Origin: Stomorhina lunata
Lineage: Eukaryota > Arthropoda > Insecta > Diptera > Rhiniidae
NCBI GenBank assembly: GCA_933228675.1
Contig: OW121741.1
Span: 119,705,564-119,769,563 of the forward strand
Reading direction: 5' to 3'
DNA length: 64,000 nucleotides
This document shows positions 37,311 to 50,110 of this stretch, piece by piece (positions within the stretch are counted from its first letter, which is position 1; the number at the start of each line of letters is the position of its first letter). The position numbers and the translations under genes are program-made. Under the pieces are notes generated by a model. The model ran no database searches. It was not told the DNA's origin and saw only the letters and a list, made by a program, of their open reading frames with translations.

Positions 37311-37719
37311 TAAATTGTCAATTTTTTTTTTAATTGATTTATTTAAAATATTTTTTTTTAAATTTTAAATTTTTAAAACACTGAAGCCGTAATATTTCTT
37401 ATATCTTTTAAATTGTTTGTTTTATTTTGATGAAAGTTACAAAAATGATTTAAAATAATATTATCTTTAAGCCATTAAAAACCAATTGTTTATAAGCTAA
37501 ACCGTTTCGGAGTTGTTTGCATTTTAAAATCAAAAATTTAATTTTTAAGCAAAAATTTAATACTTTTTTAGCTTTTAAAAAAAATTTTAAAAATTGATTA
37601 TAAAAAATATTCTAAAAAAAAATAAGCTATATTTCCTGAAAACCCATGCAAAATGGAAATTTTATTAACAATAAAGGAAATTAAATAAAAATATCCAATT
37701 TTTAATTTAAGCCATTTAA
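37311..37719. other. AT-rich non-coding sequence
   Basis: A and T runs with no repeat unit or gene visible. Confidence 0.5.
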
Positions 37720-38190
37720 GTCATTGGGTCTTATTTATGTCGAAGCTAGGGCCAAATGAAGACCCATTTTTGAAAAATGAAGTAATTTGATTTCAGTTTA
37801 CACAAAAATTATATATGCCAAAAATAAACAAAAAATAAACATTATATTCAGAGTTGGGAGCGTTTTTTTAACTTAGACATATTTAAGTGGCTATTGTCGG
37901 AAGGTCTTGTATGGGAGCTATGGTCAATTATGGACCGATTTCAACAAAATTAGCAATATTTCTCTATAATTTTTAAAATATATTGAAATTTGTCGCGAAA
38001 TAGTAAATTCCGGGAGGTGAGACCTATGGGAGGTACTTTTAGTAATGAGCCGATTATGATCAATTTCAATTTCTATTAACAAAAAAAATATCTGTATAAA
38101 ATCTTATAAAGATAAAAGCAAATTTGTGGCTTTGAGGATCACAAGACAATATTCCGGAAGAAAACTGTTTGAGAGGTATACCAAAATTTT
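37720..38190 (-). mobile_element. Decayed mini-me-like element, copy M3
   Basis: The plus-strand text TGGGAGCTATGGTCAATTAT, GGACCGATTTCAACAAAATT, CCGGGAGGTGAGACCTATGG and GAGGTATACCAAAATTTT follows the same order as copy M1, so the orientation is the same as M1. Both termini are lost or beyond recognition. Confidence 0.6.
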
Positions 38191-38754
38191 GTATGATTTT
38201 GTTTATTTTTGGCAAACTTTGTCCTACCAAATCTTATTGAAATATCTTGTAAATTGTTGCCTTTATTTAATTTTCTTCAAAATAAACTTCTTCATATGAC
38301 AAATTTTTGCTAAAATTTGGTATTTTCATGTTTTTCTTAAAAAAATCAATACTATTTTTTTGAAAAATAAAGGCTCATATTATTTGAAATATTCATAGTT
38401 TTATGATTGTCGAGTAACGATGATAAGTTTTTTTTATAAATTTTCAATATTTTTGAAATTTTTAAATTAAATTTTTATAGGTTTTTCACAAGAAAAAATT
38501 AGTTTTTGATATTGCGATTTGAATAACTCCAAAAGCGTTGATCTGACAAAAATTTTGTATTGACACTTCTTAAGGTCCATTAAGTTTTCATTCTTTTAAT
38601 GTAGTTTTCAATAAAATTGATTAAAATGTTTTCAAGATATGGTTAAATAACTAAAACAACCTCTTGAAAAATCCCAAACTTTAGAGACAAAAATCTTTTT
38701 TTTTAACACTACATTTTGATATTTTAAACACATATTATTTTTTTAGTATTTCAT

Positions 38755-38848
38755 ATTATGAGTGGTTTTCGATCTGTCTAAAATTAGGAATACTTCCCCT
38801 ATGATAATGCTCGAACTAACCATCAAAACGCAACGATTAAATGAATAT
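38755..38848 (+). repeat. Dispersed repeat fragment, copy 1
   Basis: GGTTTTCGATCTGTCTAAAA followed by TTAGGAATACTTCCCC and CTAACCATCAAAACGC is shared with 49690-49775 in the same orientation. It is about 85 bp long with interspersed mismatches. Its family is unknown. Confidence 0.55.
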
Positions 38849-40380
38849 CAATAACTATATTAAGTTTTATAAAGATCAGTCTGAATTTCTATATAGCTTT
38901 TTTAAAACCCTAACTCTAAAATTTTTCACTTATATAGGGTATCTTATGTAAGGGCTAGACCGATACATCCTACATTTTTCAGTATTTTCCTTGTATATCA
39001 ACATGTTTCTCTCACTTATCGAAATGAATTTTTCCGTTTTCATTCCCTTTTAAACACAAATCTATGGGAATTTGTTATGTAAATCATGTTGCTTTATTAA
39101 TGTTCAAAAATCATCACCCTCAAGTTTAACATTTGTTCAAAAAGTTGATTTTTTTTTCTTGCGCTTCATACTTAATATTATTTATTTTGTTTTACGGCTT
39201 TTTCTTCAAATTTCAAATTTCACTTAAACTTGCTCTAGCTCTAGGTCCATCTGTCTGTCTGTTGCTCGGCTTTAAAATCAACAAAGGAATAAAAAAAAAA
39301 AACAAAAATTCTCTTGACGAAAATTCAATATTAAATTTGTGCAAAAGTAGAAAAAAAAAAAAACAACAAAAAGGAAAAGAAATCATGTTTTAAGGAAATA
39401 TTTTCAGTTTTTCTCTTATTTGTTAGGAAAAACAAATAACCACAATTTTTATTGGAAAAATTGCTGGAGGACTATAAAATGAAATAGAATAAAAAGCAGT
39501 GAAATACTGAAATTCAATTTTAAAAATACAAGTCTGTAAATGTGTTAGTTTGCAGCTATCCCCTCTCTGTTTGTATGTATATATGTGTGTGTGTTTTATA
39601 TTATCATCAAGAAAAAATATTTATTTATCCTGCTTTACCAACTTTAAGGATAAATATTGTATTTCTATTTTTATTATTATTTTCTTCTTTTTGTTTTTGC
39701 TATATTGAATTCTATTAGTAAAAATTTCATTTTTGTTTTGAAAATTTTATTGCCAAAACTTTTGCCAAATTATACAGTTTCTTTTTAAAATATTCTTAAA
39801 AATTTATTTATTTAAATTTCAAATTTTATCAGGATTTTCTACTTTCGTAGCCTTAATACCGGTATTAGACTTTTGGTAATTTTTTTTTTTTGAAAAAATG
39901 TTATTTAAATTTTTTAAAAGACGTTTCTATTGATTTGTTATCAGTGAAAGCAATTACAGGTATCTGGGGATTTTGGTTTATGTCACAGTTCATTGTAAAT
40001 GATTTTTTTAAACCTGTTGGCTTTTTTTTTTTAAATTAAGCATAAAGGAAGATATTTTCTATCTTAAATAAATACAAAATAATAGCTTTAAGAAATAAAG
40101 AGCTTTAAAAAAAATTAAATATTCTATAAAAAGCTTTTTTTAGGATTCTTTTAAGTAGAAATTCAAATTTTATAAAAAATTTTCTTACATCGTTTAACAA
40201 AATATATGCGAATCTTTTATATCAAAAAAACTTTAAATAAATACCAAATAATAGCCATAAGAAATAAAGAGTTTTAGTAAAAAAAAGCTCTTTTAGAAAC
40301 CAAAATTTTATGAAAATGATTCTTGGATAGTCTTATGGAAAATATGCCAATACAAATATATCGTTTTTGTATCAAAAAAG
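38849..40380. other. Non-coding AT-rich sequence
   Basis: No gene is supported. An 86-codon plus frame at 39133-39393 begins after poly-T and ends in a K-rich run encoded by A tracts. It contains CTGTCTGTCTGTTGC (a GTCY-type run) near 39251. Text around 40030-40130 and 40200-40280 repeats loosely (AAATAAATAC.AAATAATAGC, AAGAAATAAAGAG). Confidence 0.45.
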
Positions 40381-41543
40381 TCTCTTGAGATTGTCATTCA
40401 GTTCGTAATTTCCTTAATATTGGCCGAAAGCTATTTATATTCTGAATCCTTACGAAGTTCTAAGAGGATTGAGCGATGTTTGTCAGTCTGTTGAAAGCAC
40501 GATAATTCCCAAACGAAAGGAGTTAGCTCACTCAAACTTGGCAAAAATATTCTACATTTTTGCAAAAATTTTGGTATTGAAATTGGAAAAAATTGGTTCC
40601 CAGTTGACCATAGCTCTCGTATAACCTCGTTTATTCCAGTCGCTTATTTTGTAATAAATGACAAATTATAACAGCTATGATGATAAAATTTGGTTTATAA
40701 AAGTTTTTCATAAGCGCTAGCCAGCATATGCAATTTTGTCGAAATCGGTTCACATTTAACCATAGCTCCCATACAAAACACTTATGAGAACAGATAAAAT
40801 TTCACCCTAAATACACTTAAATTTCAATAAATGATAAATTTCAATAGTTATGGCCACTAAATTTGTGAATACCAGCCAGTGTGCCAAATTTTGTCACCAT
40901 TTGACCATAAAAAACTTACGGAAACACAAAAATACAAAGGAAAAGAGGGTTTATGTCTGTCTGACCGTCAGATAAAAACGCAATAGCGTCGTAACGAAAA
41001 GAACTATAAAACAAAAAATAAAAAAAAATATTTTGGATATCTTGAAAAAGGTTTGTACTAAAAATAGGCGAAATCGGTTCACATTAGGTCAGAGCTCCCA
41101 TAAAACCCCGCCCAGGGAATCACATTAATGCTAATAAATTGAATACAATTGTAATAGCTATGACGACTACATTAAAAACAGGGAAGTTTTATGCAACTAT
41201 TGGTCAGAATATCAAATTTTATGGGAATCGGTCCATATTTGAACACAGCTTTCATATAAAAACCACTCCCGGAAACCACTAAAATGCCAGAAACGCCAGT
41301 TAAAAGCTATTAATTTATAAACTGTGTCAGCTATGACTACTATATTTTGCATAAATAAGCTCTTTTTAAATACCAGCCAGTTTATAAATGGGTCGGTCAA
41401 TATCTGGCTATAGTTCTTACCTTCTATACCAGATAGAGCAACAATTTTTTTCGAATTAGGTCCACATTTTGAATCAGCTGCACCCTCGTAGATATATGAG
41501 ATATATAAGATTCGGCACAGCCGAATATAACACTCTTACTTGT
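40381..41543 (+). mobile_element. Mini-me-like dispersed element, copy M4 (long form)
   Basis: It opens with TTGTCATTCAGTTCGTAATT and ATTCTGAATCCTTACGAAG, followed by GATGTTTGTCAGTCTGTTG (a GTCY-like run). Internally a roughly 170-bp module recurs about four times: AATAGCTATGACGACTA, AATACCAGCCAG, AATTTTGTCGAAATCGG, then CATAGCTCCCATA. It ends with a perfect hairpin, TTCGGC-ACA-GCCGAA (41511-41525), then TATAACACTCTTACTTGT. The hairpin plus CTTACTTG end matches M1 and M2. No protein is encoded. Confidence 0.65.
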
Positions 41544-43265
41544 TTAATATATAGTTTTTTTTTTAGTTTTTTCATAAAAAGCTTTATTACATTTAATTAA
41601 AATTTTTAGTTGAGCTCAACATCCATCGCAAATCTGACCACAAGCTACTATTTCCTGTTCTCAGAACTCAAAAGAAAGCTCACTGGGAGATAAGGGTGTT
41701 ATCAATAAAACTGGGGTTTATTTTAAAGCTTAACACAAATTATACTAGAAACTGCTTTATTCTTTGCAAATATTTGATCGAAAAAGCTATAATTTGTTTT
41801 TAAAACTTTTAAATTAAATTTTTACGAAAGCTAAATATTCTAAAACATTCAACTTACTAAAAGAGCCTTTTAAGGAAAACTTTGATATGAAAAAACTTGC
41901 TAAGCAAAAAAAGCTTTCATGATTTTATAATTAAAAAAGGCTTGCAAAAGAAAAACAATCATAAAATGTAAAGAGTAAGTTTAAATCGGATCCGTCCAGC
42001 TTTAAAGCACAATGTGCTAACTTTTACAAAAGAGCTTTTGGCTATGTATAGGCAAGACGCAACTATGTTTGTTCCACACACACATACGTAATATTGTCTT
42101 TTTAAAGTCAGTACTGCCAGATTAGAACTTTTTGCCACATTATTTAAAGAATCCTCGAATATATAAAGAAAAATGTAAGTCTATCAACACTGACCGAAAG
42201 AGCTTTCAAAGCTGTTTACCTCAAATACAAATATTAATGTATGTGTTTTTGGACAGGTCTAAATTATAACTTTTTAATGAAATGATTTATTGTATAAAAC
42301 TCTTTTTTATAAAAAGGAACTTTGTTTGATGACTTTCACTTGGGAAAAATCTTATTTTAAGATGACGAGAAATACTAGCAAAGTTTTCTTTGTTTAAAAC
42401 AACAATGGAAAAACAAACAAAAAAGCTTTATTCGAAAGTTTTGCGTAAGTGTATCACAATTGATTACAATTATTTATTATTGCTTCAAAATGAAAGTTTA
42501 ACGAAAACAAAGTATTCTTAAATGCTTAAAATTACTTTAAGCTTTAAAATTAATTGTTTAAAAATGCGAAATATTCTAAAAAGCTTTTAAGCTTTTTTAA
42601 AGTTTTATAAAAAGAAAATATTTTTAATTACTTAACATACTATAAACATAGCTTAGAATTTAAAAGAAAAAAATGACAGATAAAAGCTCGTAATAAACAA
42701 AGTTGATAAAATATGAAATGTAAGTTTCGAAATTAAAAATAATTTGATGAAATGATTTATTGTACAAAACTTTTTATTATAAAAAAATTAATGTGAATTT
42801 TGTTTGAAAAGAAGACTATGTTAAGATGACCGAAAATAATACCAAAAGTTGATTTACTAAAAATATTTTTGAGAAAACAAGCTCTTTTTAAAGATAATAT
42901 AATAAAAGATATTGCACTCCATAAATTTGCTTTCTGCCAAAAGTGAATTCAAAGTCGACAAAAACATTAAAGAACACGTAAACGCTCAAACAAACATACA
43001 TTTCATTAGCACGTGTGTGTGCCTTAGCTTTCTCTCGAATTTGAATAAAAGCTGTTTTATAAAGTTTTCAAAACGACAATACGGCAAATTAATGTATGTA
43101 AGTGCAACATCTTTATATTATAGAGTCTTTGCTCTTTTAATGGGTAATAGCAAAAAATTGTATTAATAAAAAATCTATTTTATGTAATTTTGTATTTCAC
43201 TGCAAGGATTGACAAATTCAAGGTTAGAAAGTAAACTTGACTTAAAAATACACTTTTTTCTTTAC
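41544..43265. other. Non-coding AT-rich sequence
   Basis: No gene is supported. AAGCTTTTAAAGC-like words are common. ATTACAATTATTTATTATTG near 42463 repeats the text near 5497. The plus frame at 42912-43166 lacks any recognisable domain. Confidence 0.45.
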
Positions 43266-43269
43266 AAAT

Positions 43270-43505
43270 TCAGTTTTATTGAGGCATAAGTCAATTGTGG
43301 CCCCACAACAACTTTTGTTATGGCTTGGTAGTCCTGGTAATTCTCGGTGACATCATTTCTTTTCACATTTTCGAATCGGGCATCATACCGCACTTTGCTT
43401 GGATGTGAACTTTGTGAGCCCATATGCGACAATTTTGTTTGTTTACATAATGGCCTAATGAAAAATAGGTCTTATCACAAGAGATGATTTTGTTGAAATA
43501 AAAAA
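43270..43505 (-). pseudogene. Tc/mariner-type transposase fragment
   Basis: The minus-strand translation of 43400-43500 gives NKIISCDKTYF, SLGHYVNKQNCRIW, then AHKVHIQ. YVNKQNCRIW is a hallmark of a large insect group of IS630/Tc/mariner DDE transposases, in which it follows the segment containing the second catalytic aspartate (usually FSDEAHF). Here that segment is altered but keeps an aspartate. A TGA follows within about 20 codons, and no upstream DNA-binding domain or third acidic residue is found nearby. It is a short dead fragment, since full-length proteins are about 340 residues. Neighbouring sequence to 43270 may be its decayed continuation. Confidence 0.7.
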
Positions 43506-43796
43506 AAAACGAACGAAAGTTTTTTTTATAGTAAATTTTTACATGGATAAAATTTTATAATTTTTATCTGAATTATTGTCAAATGATGATATCTCAATTC
43601 TTGATATTTCATCATTAGACACCCAATTTACCTGCAAATGTATTTTTATGAAAAATAGCTTTTCCATTAAAAAAAACACTGTAATTGCACGTCATGTTAT
43701 CTGAAACGGTGAAGTTGCGCCATTTGTTTCTTTCAGATCGACGGCGTGTTATTACTTAGCACCGATATAGAGTGCTATGGTATTTAATAATTTAAT

Positions 43797-43885
43797 AACC
43801 GGGGACGAACCCAAAATTAATGTAATATGTTATGCTAAGTAGTCGAACTGCTAACGAACTAAACCACAGCACCTCCATATAAGCA
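43797..43885 (-). mobile_element. tRNA-like SINE remnant, copy 2
   Basis: On the minus strand, GTGGTTTAGTTCGTTAG fits an A box and GGGTTCGTCCCCGG a good B box. TTAGCATAACATATTA between them is shared with the copy at 37.2 kb. The same strand and the same internal text support one SINE family. No poly-A or simple tail is obvious downstream. Confidence 0.6.
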
Positions 43886-45327
43886 TAAAAATTCTGATGA
43901 GTTTGATCAATATTTCAATATATGTATCTCACACAAAAGACCTATTTTGAAAAATATATTAAAAACCATTTAAATTTGTAGCACTCTTCTTACAATTAAC
44001 TATACCGCCTTGAACACTACTAATCCCTTAAGTAATTTCTGGGTCATTTCTAGGTGGGAACCTGGCAAATCATTTAGCACCTAAAAGGGATTAATTATGT
44101 TAAATAAATTTCATTAAATTATGGTGACCTCTTAAATCCGAAGAAAAAAACAAAATTTCAACAAATCAAAACCATTAATTTTCCAAAACTTTGTCTTGTT
44201 TTCTGCCTTGTTTCCAACATAACAACATATGTTAAATTATTTGACTATGTATAGAGGGGACTTGTGATTTTGCTGACAATTTAAAAAACAATTTGTCTCG
44301 TTCTTGTAACAAAAATTGCTTATAGCTCCCAAAGCACACCTTCGTGTGTGTGTCGGGGAAGACAATTCACATGTGAAAAGATTCTCATGCAACTCTTATG
44401 TTTCAAATGAACAAATACCCAAACGAGAAAACACTGATGAAGTCTTACATCACAGACGTCATCAATGAAAGCAATTCCCTATGTATATCATAGGTGTACC
44501 ATCAGTTTTTCAATCATTCTCATCATCACCTTCGTCATCATCAAAGCGTAAAGAAAACCATATAGACTCTTCCACTTTATGGAGCAAAAGCGATCAATGA
44601 AAAAACAATATTCAACATTAATAAGTGAAACATCGGCAGCAGCAGCAGTGGCAATGGTAGAGGCATGGAACAACAAAGTGTTGCCCTCAACACCTTGTAG
44701 CAACAACAAATATTCATGGCAAATGCATTTTTATAGAAATCGAATCAAATAAGATTGAAATGAATTAATGCCACACACCAGAATAAGTATAAATAAATTG
44801 AAGTGAGCGAGTGAGTGACTGAGGCTGCAATGAATGCTTTGAGTCGTGTGTGATGTGATTTTTTTTTAATTTGGGTGTTAAACTTAACTGAAAGCGGGTG
44901 TGACGAGATGATTGTTTAAGTGTAAAATCGTTTTCTGTCTATACTTGATGTCTAGCAATAAAACTCTAGTTCATTGCTTATATCTATTTGTCCGTCCAAT
45001 CATCCTTCATTTATGTTTGATTATTTAATACAATATTGAAATTTTTTCTAGCGTTTGCTGACTTTTGCTGCTGTTGTTGTCGTTGGCTGATATCTCAAAG
45101 GTTTTATAAGTTTTAAAACAATTTTCTGATGTTTTTTTTTATATTATATTTCCTTGATATTTTTCAAAAGTTCAACAAATGTAAAGGTAAATAATGTAAA
45201 TATATGTATATAGAGCAACAACCACCAACTACAATCAAACCCCAATCGATTAAAAAAAAAGACATGTACTATACAAAATTGTAATAGACAGACCTGAGCG
45301 ACTACTATTTATCCTACACTGCCGATG
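43886..45327. other. Non-repetitive non-coding sequence
   Basis: This stretch has more mixed composition than most of the window, e.g. GTGGGAACCTGGCAAATCAT near 44056, GTGTGTGTCGGGGAAGACAA near 44346, and CATCATCACCTTCGTCATCA near 44521. A 73-codon minus frame (44488-44709) has an alanine run from GCAGCAGCAGCAG and no recognised domain. It is a candidate conserved or regulatory island. No gene is called. Confidence 0.4.
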
Positions 45328-45715
45328 CACAGTGCGATGATGGAAAAATAGAATGGAAATAAGTCCATAACTTCTCAACCGTTGGGCGGATTTTCGGATT
45401 CGAAAATTTTTTTATATATATATTTTAGTGAAAATTTGCGATGGTATAAAACTTTTTAAGGAAAAAAATACAAAAATTTAAGAAAAATATTTTTCTTAGC
45501 AGAAATCCAAGATATCTTAATAAAATTAAAGAAATTTCCAAAAATTATTATTTTTGGTTTTTTTTTTCTCCAGTTGCTTGACCATTTTCAGACCGGCAAA
45601 GTACTTTTGAACGCAATTGAAAACATTATGGATCAAATGGAAATTTCCTTAAACAGTTGGCCTAATTCAAAAGACTCTGGTCGAAATCTATAATCATTCT
45701 TTGGGTTATATCCAG
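45328..45715 (+). mobile_element. CACAGTG-type element, left end
   Basis: It begins CACAGTGCGATGATGG, continues AAATAAGTCCATAACTTCT and CAACCGTTGGGCGGATTTTC. Its first ~60 bases align without gaps, at roughly three quarters identity, with the inverted end at 54381. No transposase is visible. It leads into head copy H2. The heptamer CACAGTG matches Transib termini and RAG recombination-signal heptamers, but no nonamer is seen. Confidence 0.6.
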
Positions 45716-45965
45716 GCATAGGTAGCCCATACCACTAGAAGTCAAAGACTTTGTTATTTTTCGTAACAATCACGATCATTACAGAAACTCATGAAAATGA
45801 GAAACAAAATCAAAATCCAATTTATAACAACAAAATACATTGCTCTAGAGAACAAATAAATAAAATCTCGAACATTGTTGCCACGAGTCTATGTTTTAAA
45901 TAAATATAACCGAATTAGGAACATTTTTCAAAACAGAAATTAATTCTATTATTAAACAATTTAAA
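45716..45965 (+). mobile_element. Head module copy H2 of the satellite-carrying element
   Basis: GGTAGCCCATACCACTAGAA, ACGATCATTACAGAAACTCA, CAAAATCCAATTTATAACAA and TCTCGAACATTGTTGCCACG match H1 in order, with an internal deletion of the ACAGAGTTGGTTGGTG part. The junction block TTAAACAATTTAAAATTTTT is also shared with H1, then the array begins. Confidence 0.7.
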
Positions 45966-48045
45966 ATTTTTATATTTTTTAGATAAATTTTTTTTTTAAA
46001 TATTTGCGATACAAACAGTTTTTTATAAAAAAATTTTTGACAAAAATATTTTTTTTGGAAAGTTTTAAAAAAAAAATACTTTTTATACAAAGTTTTCTGA
46101 CATACAATTTTTTCCATAGACAATTTTTTTTCTACAGAAAAATGTTCGATACAAATTTTTTTTCTACAGAAAAATGTTCAAAAAAAAAATTTCGACAAAC
46201 ATTTTCTTTTAAACAAAAATTTTCGAAAAAAAATTTTTTCTAAAGAAAAATTTTCTATAGAACTATTTTGCTGTAGAAAACATTTCTAAAAAATGTTTGA
46301 TAAAAATATTATAATAAAATATTACGATAAAAGTATTATAAAAATATTTTCTATAGAAAAAATTTTTACACAAAGTAAGTTTTCTATAGAAAAATTTTTG
46401 AACCAAAAAAATTTTCTATAGAAATATTTTTGATAAAAAAAAATATTCTTTAAAAAAATTTTTTATAACAAACAATTTTTATAGAAAAATTTTTAATAAA
46501 AAATTTATTAGAAAAAACGGCAAAATATTTTTTGATATAAAAGTTTTCTATACAAAAATATTTGATCAAAAAATTTTCTTTAGAAAATTTTTTAATATTT
46601 AAGTTTTCTATAGAAAAATGTTTGATAAAAAAATTTTCTATACAAAAATTTTTGATCAAAAAACTTTTTGTAGAAACATTTTTAATCAAAATATTTCATA
46701 TTGAAAAATCTTTAATCAAAAAATTTCATATAGAAAAATTTTTAATAAAAACATTTTCTATAGAAAAATTTTTATCAAAAAATTTTCAATAGAAAAATTT
46801 TTAACAAAAAAATTTTGAATCAAAAAAATTCTAATAGAAACATTTTCTTATTTCCATAGAAAAATTTTTAATAAAAAAACTTTGTATAGAAAAATTTTTA
46901 ATAAACAAATTTTCTATAGAAAAATTTTTAATCAAAAAAATTTCTATAGAAAAATTTTTAATCAAAAAATTTTCTATTGAAAAATTTTTAATAAAAAATG
47001 TCTAAAGAAAAATTTTTAATAAAAAAAAATTCTATAGAAAAATTTTTCCATAGAAAAATTTTTAATCAAAAATTTTCGATAGAAAAATTTTTAATCTAAA
47101 AATTTCATATAGAAAAATTTTTAATGAAAAAATTTCTACAGAAAAATTTTAAATAAAAAAATGTTCTATAGAAAAATTGTTAATGAAAAAAATTTCTACA
47201 GACAAATTTTTAATAAAAAAATTTTCTATAGAAAAATTTTTAATGAAAAAATTTCCGATAGAAAAATTTTCTAATTTCTATAGAAAAATTTTTAATCAAA
47301 AAATTTTCTATATAAAAATTTTTAATCAAAAAATTCTATAAAAAAAATTTTTAATAAAAAAATTCTATAGAAAAATTTTTAATAAAAAGGTTTTCTATGG
47401 AAAAATTTTTAATCAAAAATTTTCGATACAAAAAATTTCATATAGAAAAATTTTTAATGAACAAATTTCTACAGAAAAATTTTTAATAAAAAAAATTTCT
47501 ATAGAAAAATTGTTAATGAAAAAAAAATTCCATAGAAAAGTTTTTAATCAAAAAATTTCCAATAGAAACATTTTTAATAAAAAAATTTCTATAGAAAAAT
47601 TTTTAATGTAAAAATTTTACATAGAAAAATTTTTAGTCAAAAAATTTCTGTAGAAAAATTTTAAATAAAAAAAATTTTCTACAGAAAAATCAAAAAATTT
47701 CTATAGAAAAATTTTTAATAAAAAAATGTTCAATTGAAAAATTTTTAATAAAAAAAATATTAGATATAAAAAAAATTCTACAGAAAATTTTTGGATAAAA
47801 AAATTTTATAGAAAAATGTTTGTTAAAAAAATGTTCCATAGAAAAATTATTAATCGAAAAATTTTCTATAGAAAAATGTTTGATAAAAAAATTGCCTATA
47901 GTAAAATTTTTTAAAAAAATTTTCTATAGAAAAATTTTTAATAAAAAAATGTTCTATGAAAAATTTTTAATAAAAATATTTTCTATAGAGAAATTTTTGA
48001 TAAAAAAAAATTTCTAAAGAAAAATTTTTGATTCAAAACTTAAAA
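45966..48045. repeat. Degenerate ~30-bp minisatellite, array S4
   Basis: About 65 imperfect units carry TTTTCTATAGAAAAATTTTT followed by AATAAAAAAA or AATCAAAAAA. It is the same family as S1 but with TTTTTAAT in place of TTTTTGAT as the prevailing linker. Several frames of 60-80 codons on both strands (for example 46450-46792) translate the repeat (KFLIKNFSIE) and are not genes. Confidence 0.9.
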
Positions 48046-49844
48046 AGTATTGTTTTTAACAATACTTAATTTTTTCTTTTTAAAACACTAGAACTACACA
48101 TTGAAAAAATACTTATTTCAGTTAAAAGTATAAAAAATGACAATTCTGCCGAATATTTTTTTGTTCTGTTATTAGATTTCCGACCTCTTAAGTTATTTCA
48201 ATCAGTTTATTACTATTATAAACTCAAACTCATAACACCAATAATAGGGTACACAAACTACATAAAGTATTCACACAAAAATCTGTCAGTTACACTTTTA
48301 TCCACTGATGCATAGAAAAACAACAGCAGCAGATCCCAAATCTACATCCAACAGCGAAAAAAAAAGTATTTTTCAAACATAGAAATCACTTTGTAATTGA
48401 ATAAACTGGAGTGTTATTGCTGAGTTATTAAGAAAAAGTGTTGAGTGAGTTCTATGGTAGAAAAAATAAATAGAATATTTTTTAATATTTTAAAGGGTAT
48501 TATGGTATGGATACAGACAGCAGCATAAAGGTTTTTTAAGCAATTTATTAATGTTTTCATAAAATCAATATTAAAGAAAAAGTGGAATTTGAGAAAAACA
48601 ATGCAGGGTTTAATAAATTAATAATAGTTGGATTATAAATAAAAGCCCAGAGGTGTTACTTTGATGATTAAAAATTTAAAAAAAGTTAAAAGTTTTTATA
48701 TTATTCGAAGGTAGAAAATTTATTAAAGGAAATTATAATAAAAAAATATCAAAATTCACCTTTTTAATGAATAAAGATTTCAGTGTTAAAAAAGCTTATG
48801 AGTCAATTCTAGACTTAAGACAAAATGACTTAAAGAAAAACTTTAACACTTCTCGGAAAAATCCACGAAAAAGTCAAACATTTTATGTTTTTTTTATATA
48901 TGTTTAATATATCAATAAAAAGGAAAACATGTCTAGATAATTTCACTGTTAATTTTGTTCTTAAAATCAAAAAACTCTTAAACATTTCTGTAAAAAATGT
49001 AAAACAAAATAAAAAGTGTATTTTTAAAAAAAATTGTATTTGAAATATGACTTTTAATTTCAAAAAAACATAAAAGCTTTTTTGCGGTCATGAAGTATAT
49101 TTTATTGTTTATGTAAAACAATTTAAAAAATTTAACAATGAAACTCGACAGTCTTTTTTTTGTAAGTAAAATTATAGTGTATGAGAACTTTCCATTTTTG
49201 AAAAAATCTATTTTATGAATTCTTGCTATTTTTTGTTTATGAAATCTAAGGAGAATATATTGATATAGGAAGTAGCAAAATCGGACTAGATTTTTTGTTA
49301 TATGTTCTAAAACTCAGAAATTTTCATAAAAATTAGACTAATTTCTATCAATGATGTACTTAGGAGGAATGTTGTACCGGCTTAAAATCTGAATCAAGTT
49401 ATCCTAGAATCTCATCCTCTATTGAAATATATAATAAAACATTAACTCTTTATAAAAAAGTTCTTAGCAAAAAGTTAAAGTTTTATAGAATTTCATTTTC
49501 CTAATCGGCCACAAAAATATTTGATTTTAGAAGTTTCTCAACAAAAAACACCTGGATTTATTTGGAAACGTTTTTCACGGGTTTATTTCCTAAAATGCGG
49601 ACTATAGTCTAGTGTTTTTTAAAAATCATCGGTGAAATACCGAATACAAATCACCGTCATAGGTGATTCATATGTTTGTAAATTTAGTAATAATGCGAGG
49701 TTTTCGATCTGTCTAAATTGGGGATAATCCTCCTGAAGAGATGGCTTAACCAACCATCGAAACGCGTCGAGGAATTTGGTTTCTCCGCAAACATTTTTTG
49801 GCTTTTTATCAATAAATTGGTCTGTTACATTAATAAATAAACAG
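48046..49844. other. Non-coding sequence with one dispersed repeat fragment
   Basis: No gene is supported. AACAGCAGCAGATCCC near 48320 is a short CAG run. The segment 49690-49775 (GGTTTTCGATCTGTCTAAAT, then CAACCATCGAAACGCG) is the second copy of the repeat at 38.76 kb. The remainder is A/T-rich. Confidence 0.5.
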
Positions 49845-50110
49845 ATTTTTTATCAAAAATTTTTCTATAGAAAATTTTTTTTGCCAAAAATTTTTCTATA
49901 AAAAATTTTTTTATCAAAAATTTTTTATTAGAAAATTTTTTTATCAAAAATTTTTTATTAGAAGATTAGGAAATTTTTTGATATACAAATATTTTTATCG
50001 AAACATTTTCTATAAAATATAATTTTTATCGAACAATTTTCCAAAGAAAAATATTTTTATTAAATATTTTTCTATAAAAAAATATCTAATCTAAAAAATA
50101 TAAAAATGTA
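49845..50110. repeat. Short ~30-bp minisatellite, array S5
   Basis: About eight units of TTTTTATCAAAAATTTTTC with TATAGAAAA, the reverse complement of the S1/S4 type. It lies on the array side of inverted head copy H3. Confidence 0.85.

Noticed and set aside
44488..44709. Minus-strand 73-codon frame as a gene
   Set aside because: The alanine run comes from a GCA microsatellite. The rest lacks any recognised domain.
46004..48017. Several 60-80-codon lysine/phenylalanine-rich frames as small genes
   Set aside because: All are translations of the ~30-bp minisatellite, and both strands give similar products.
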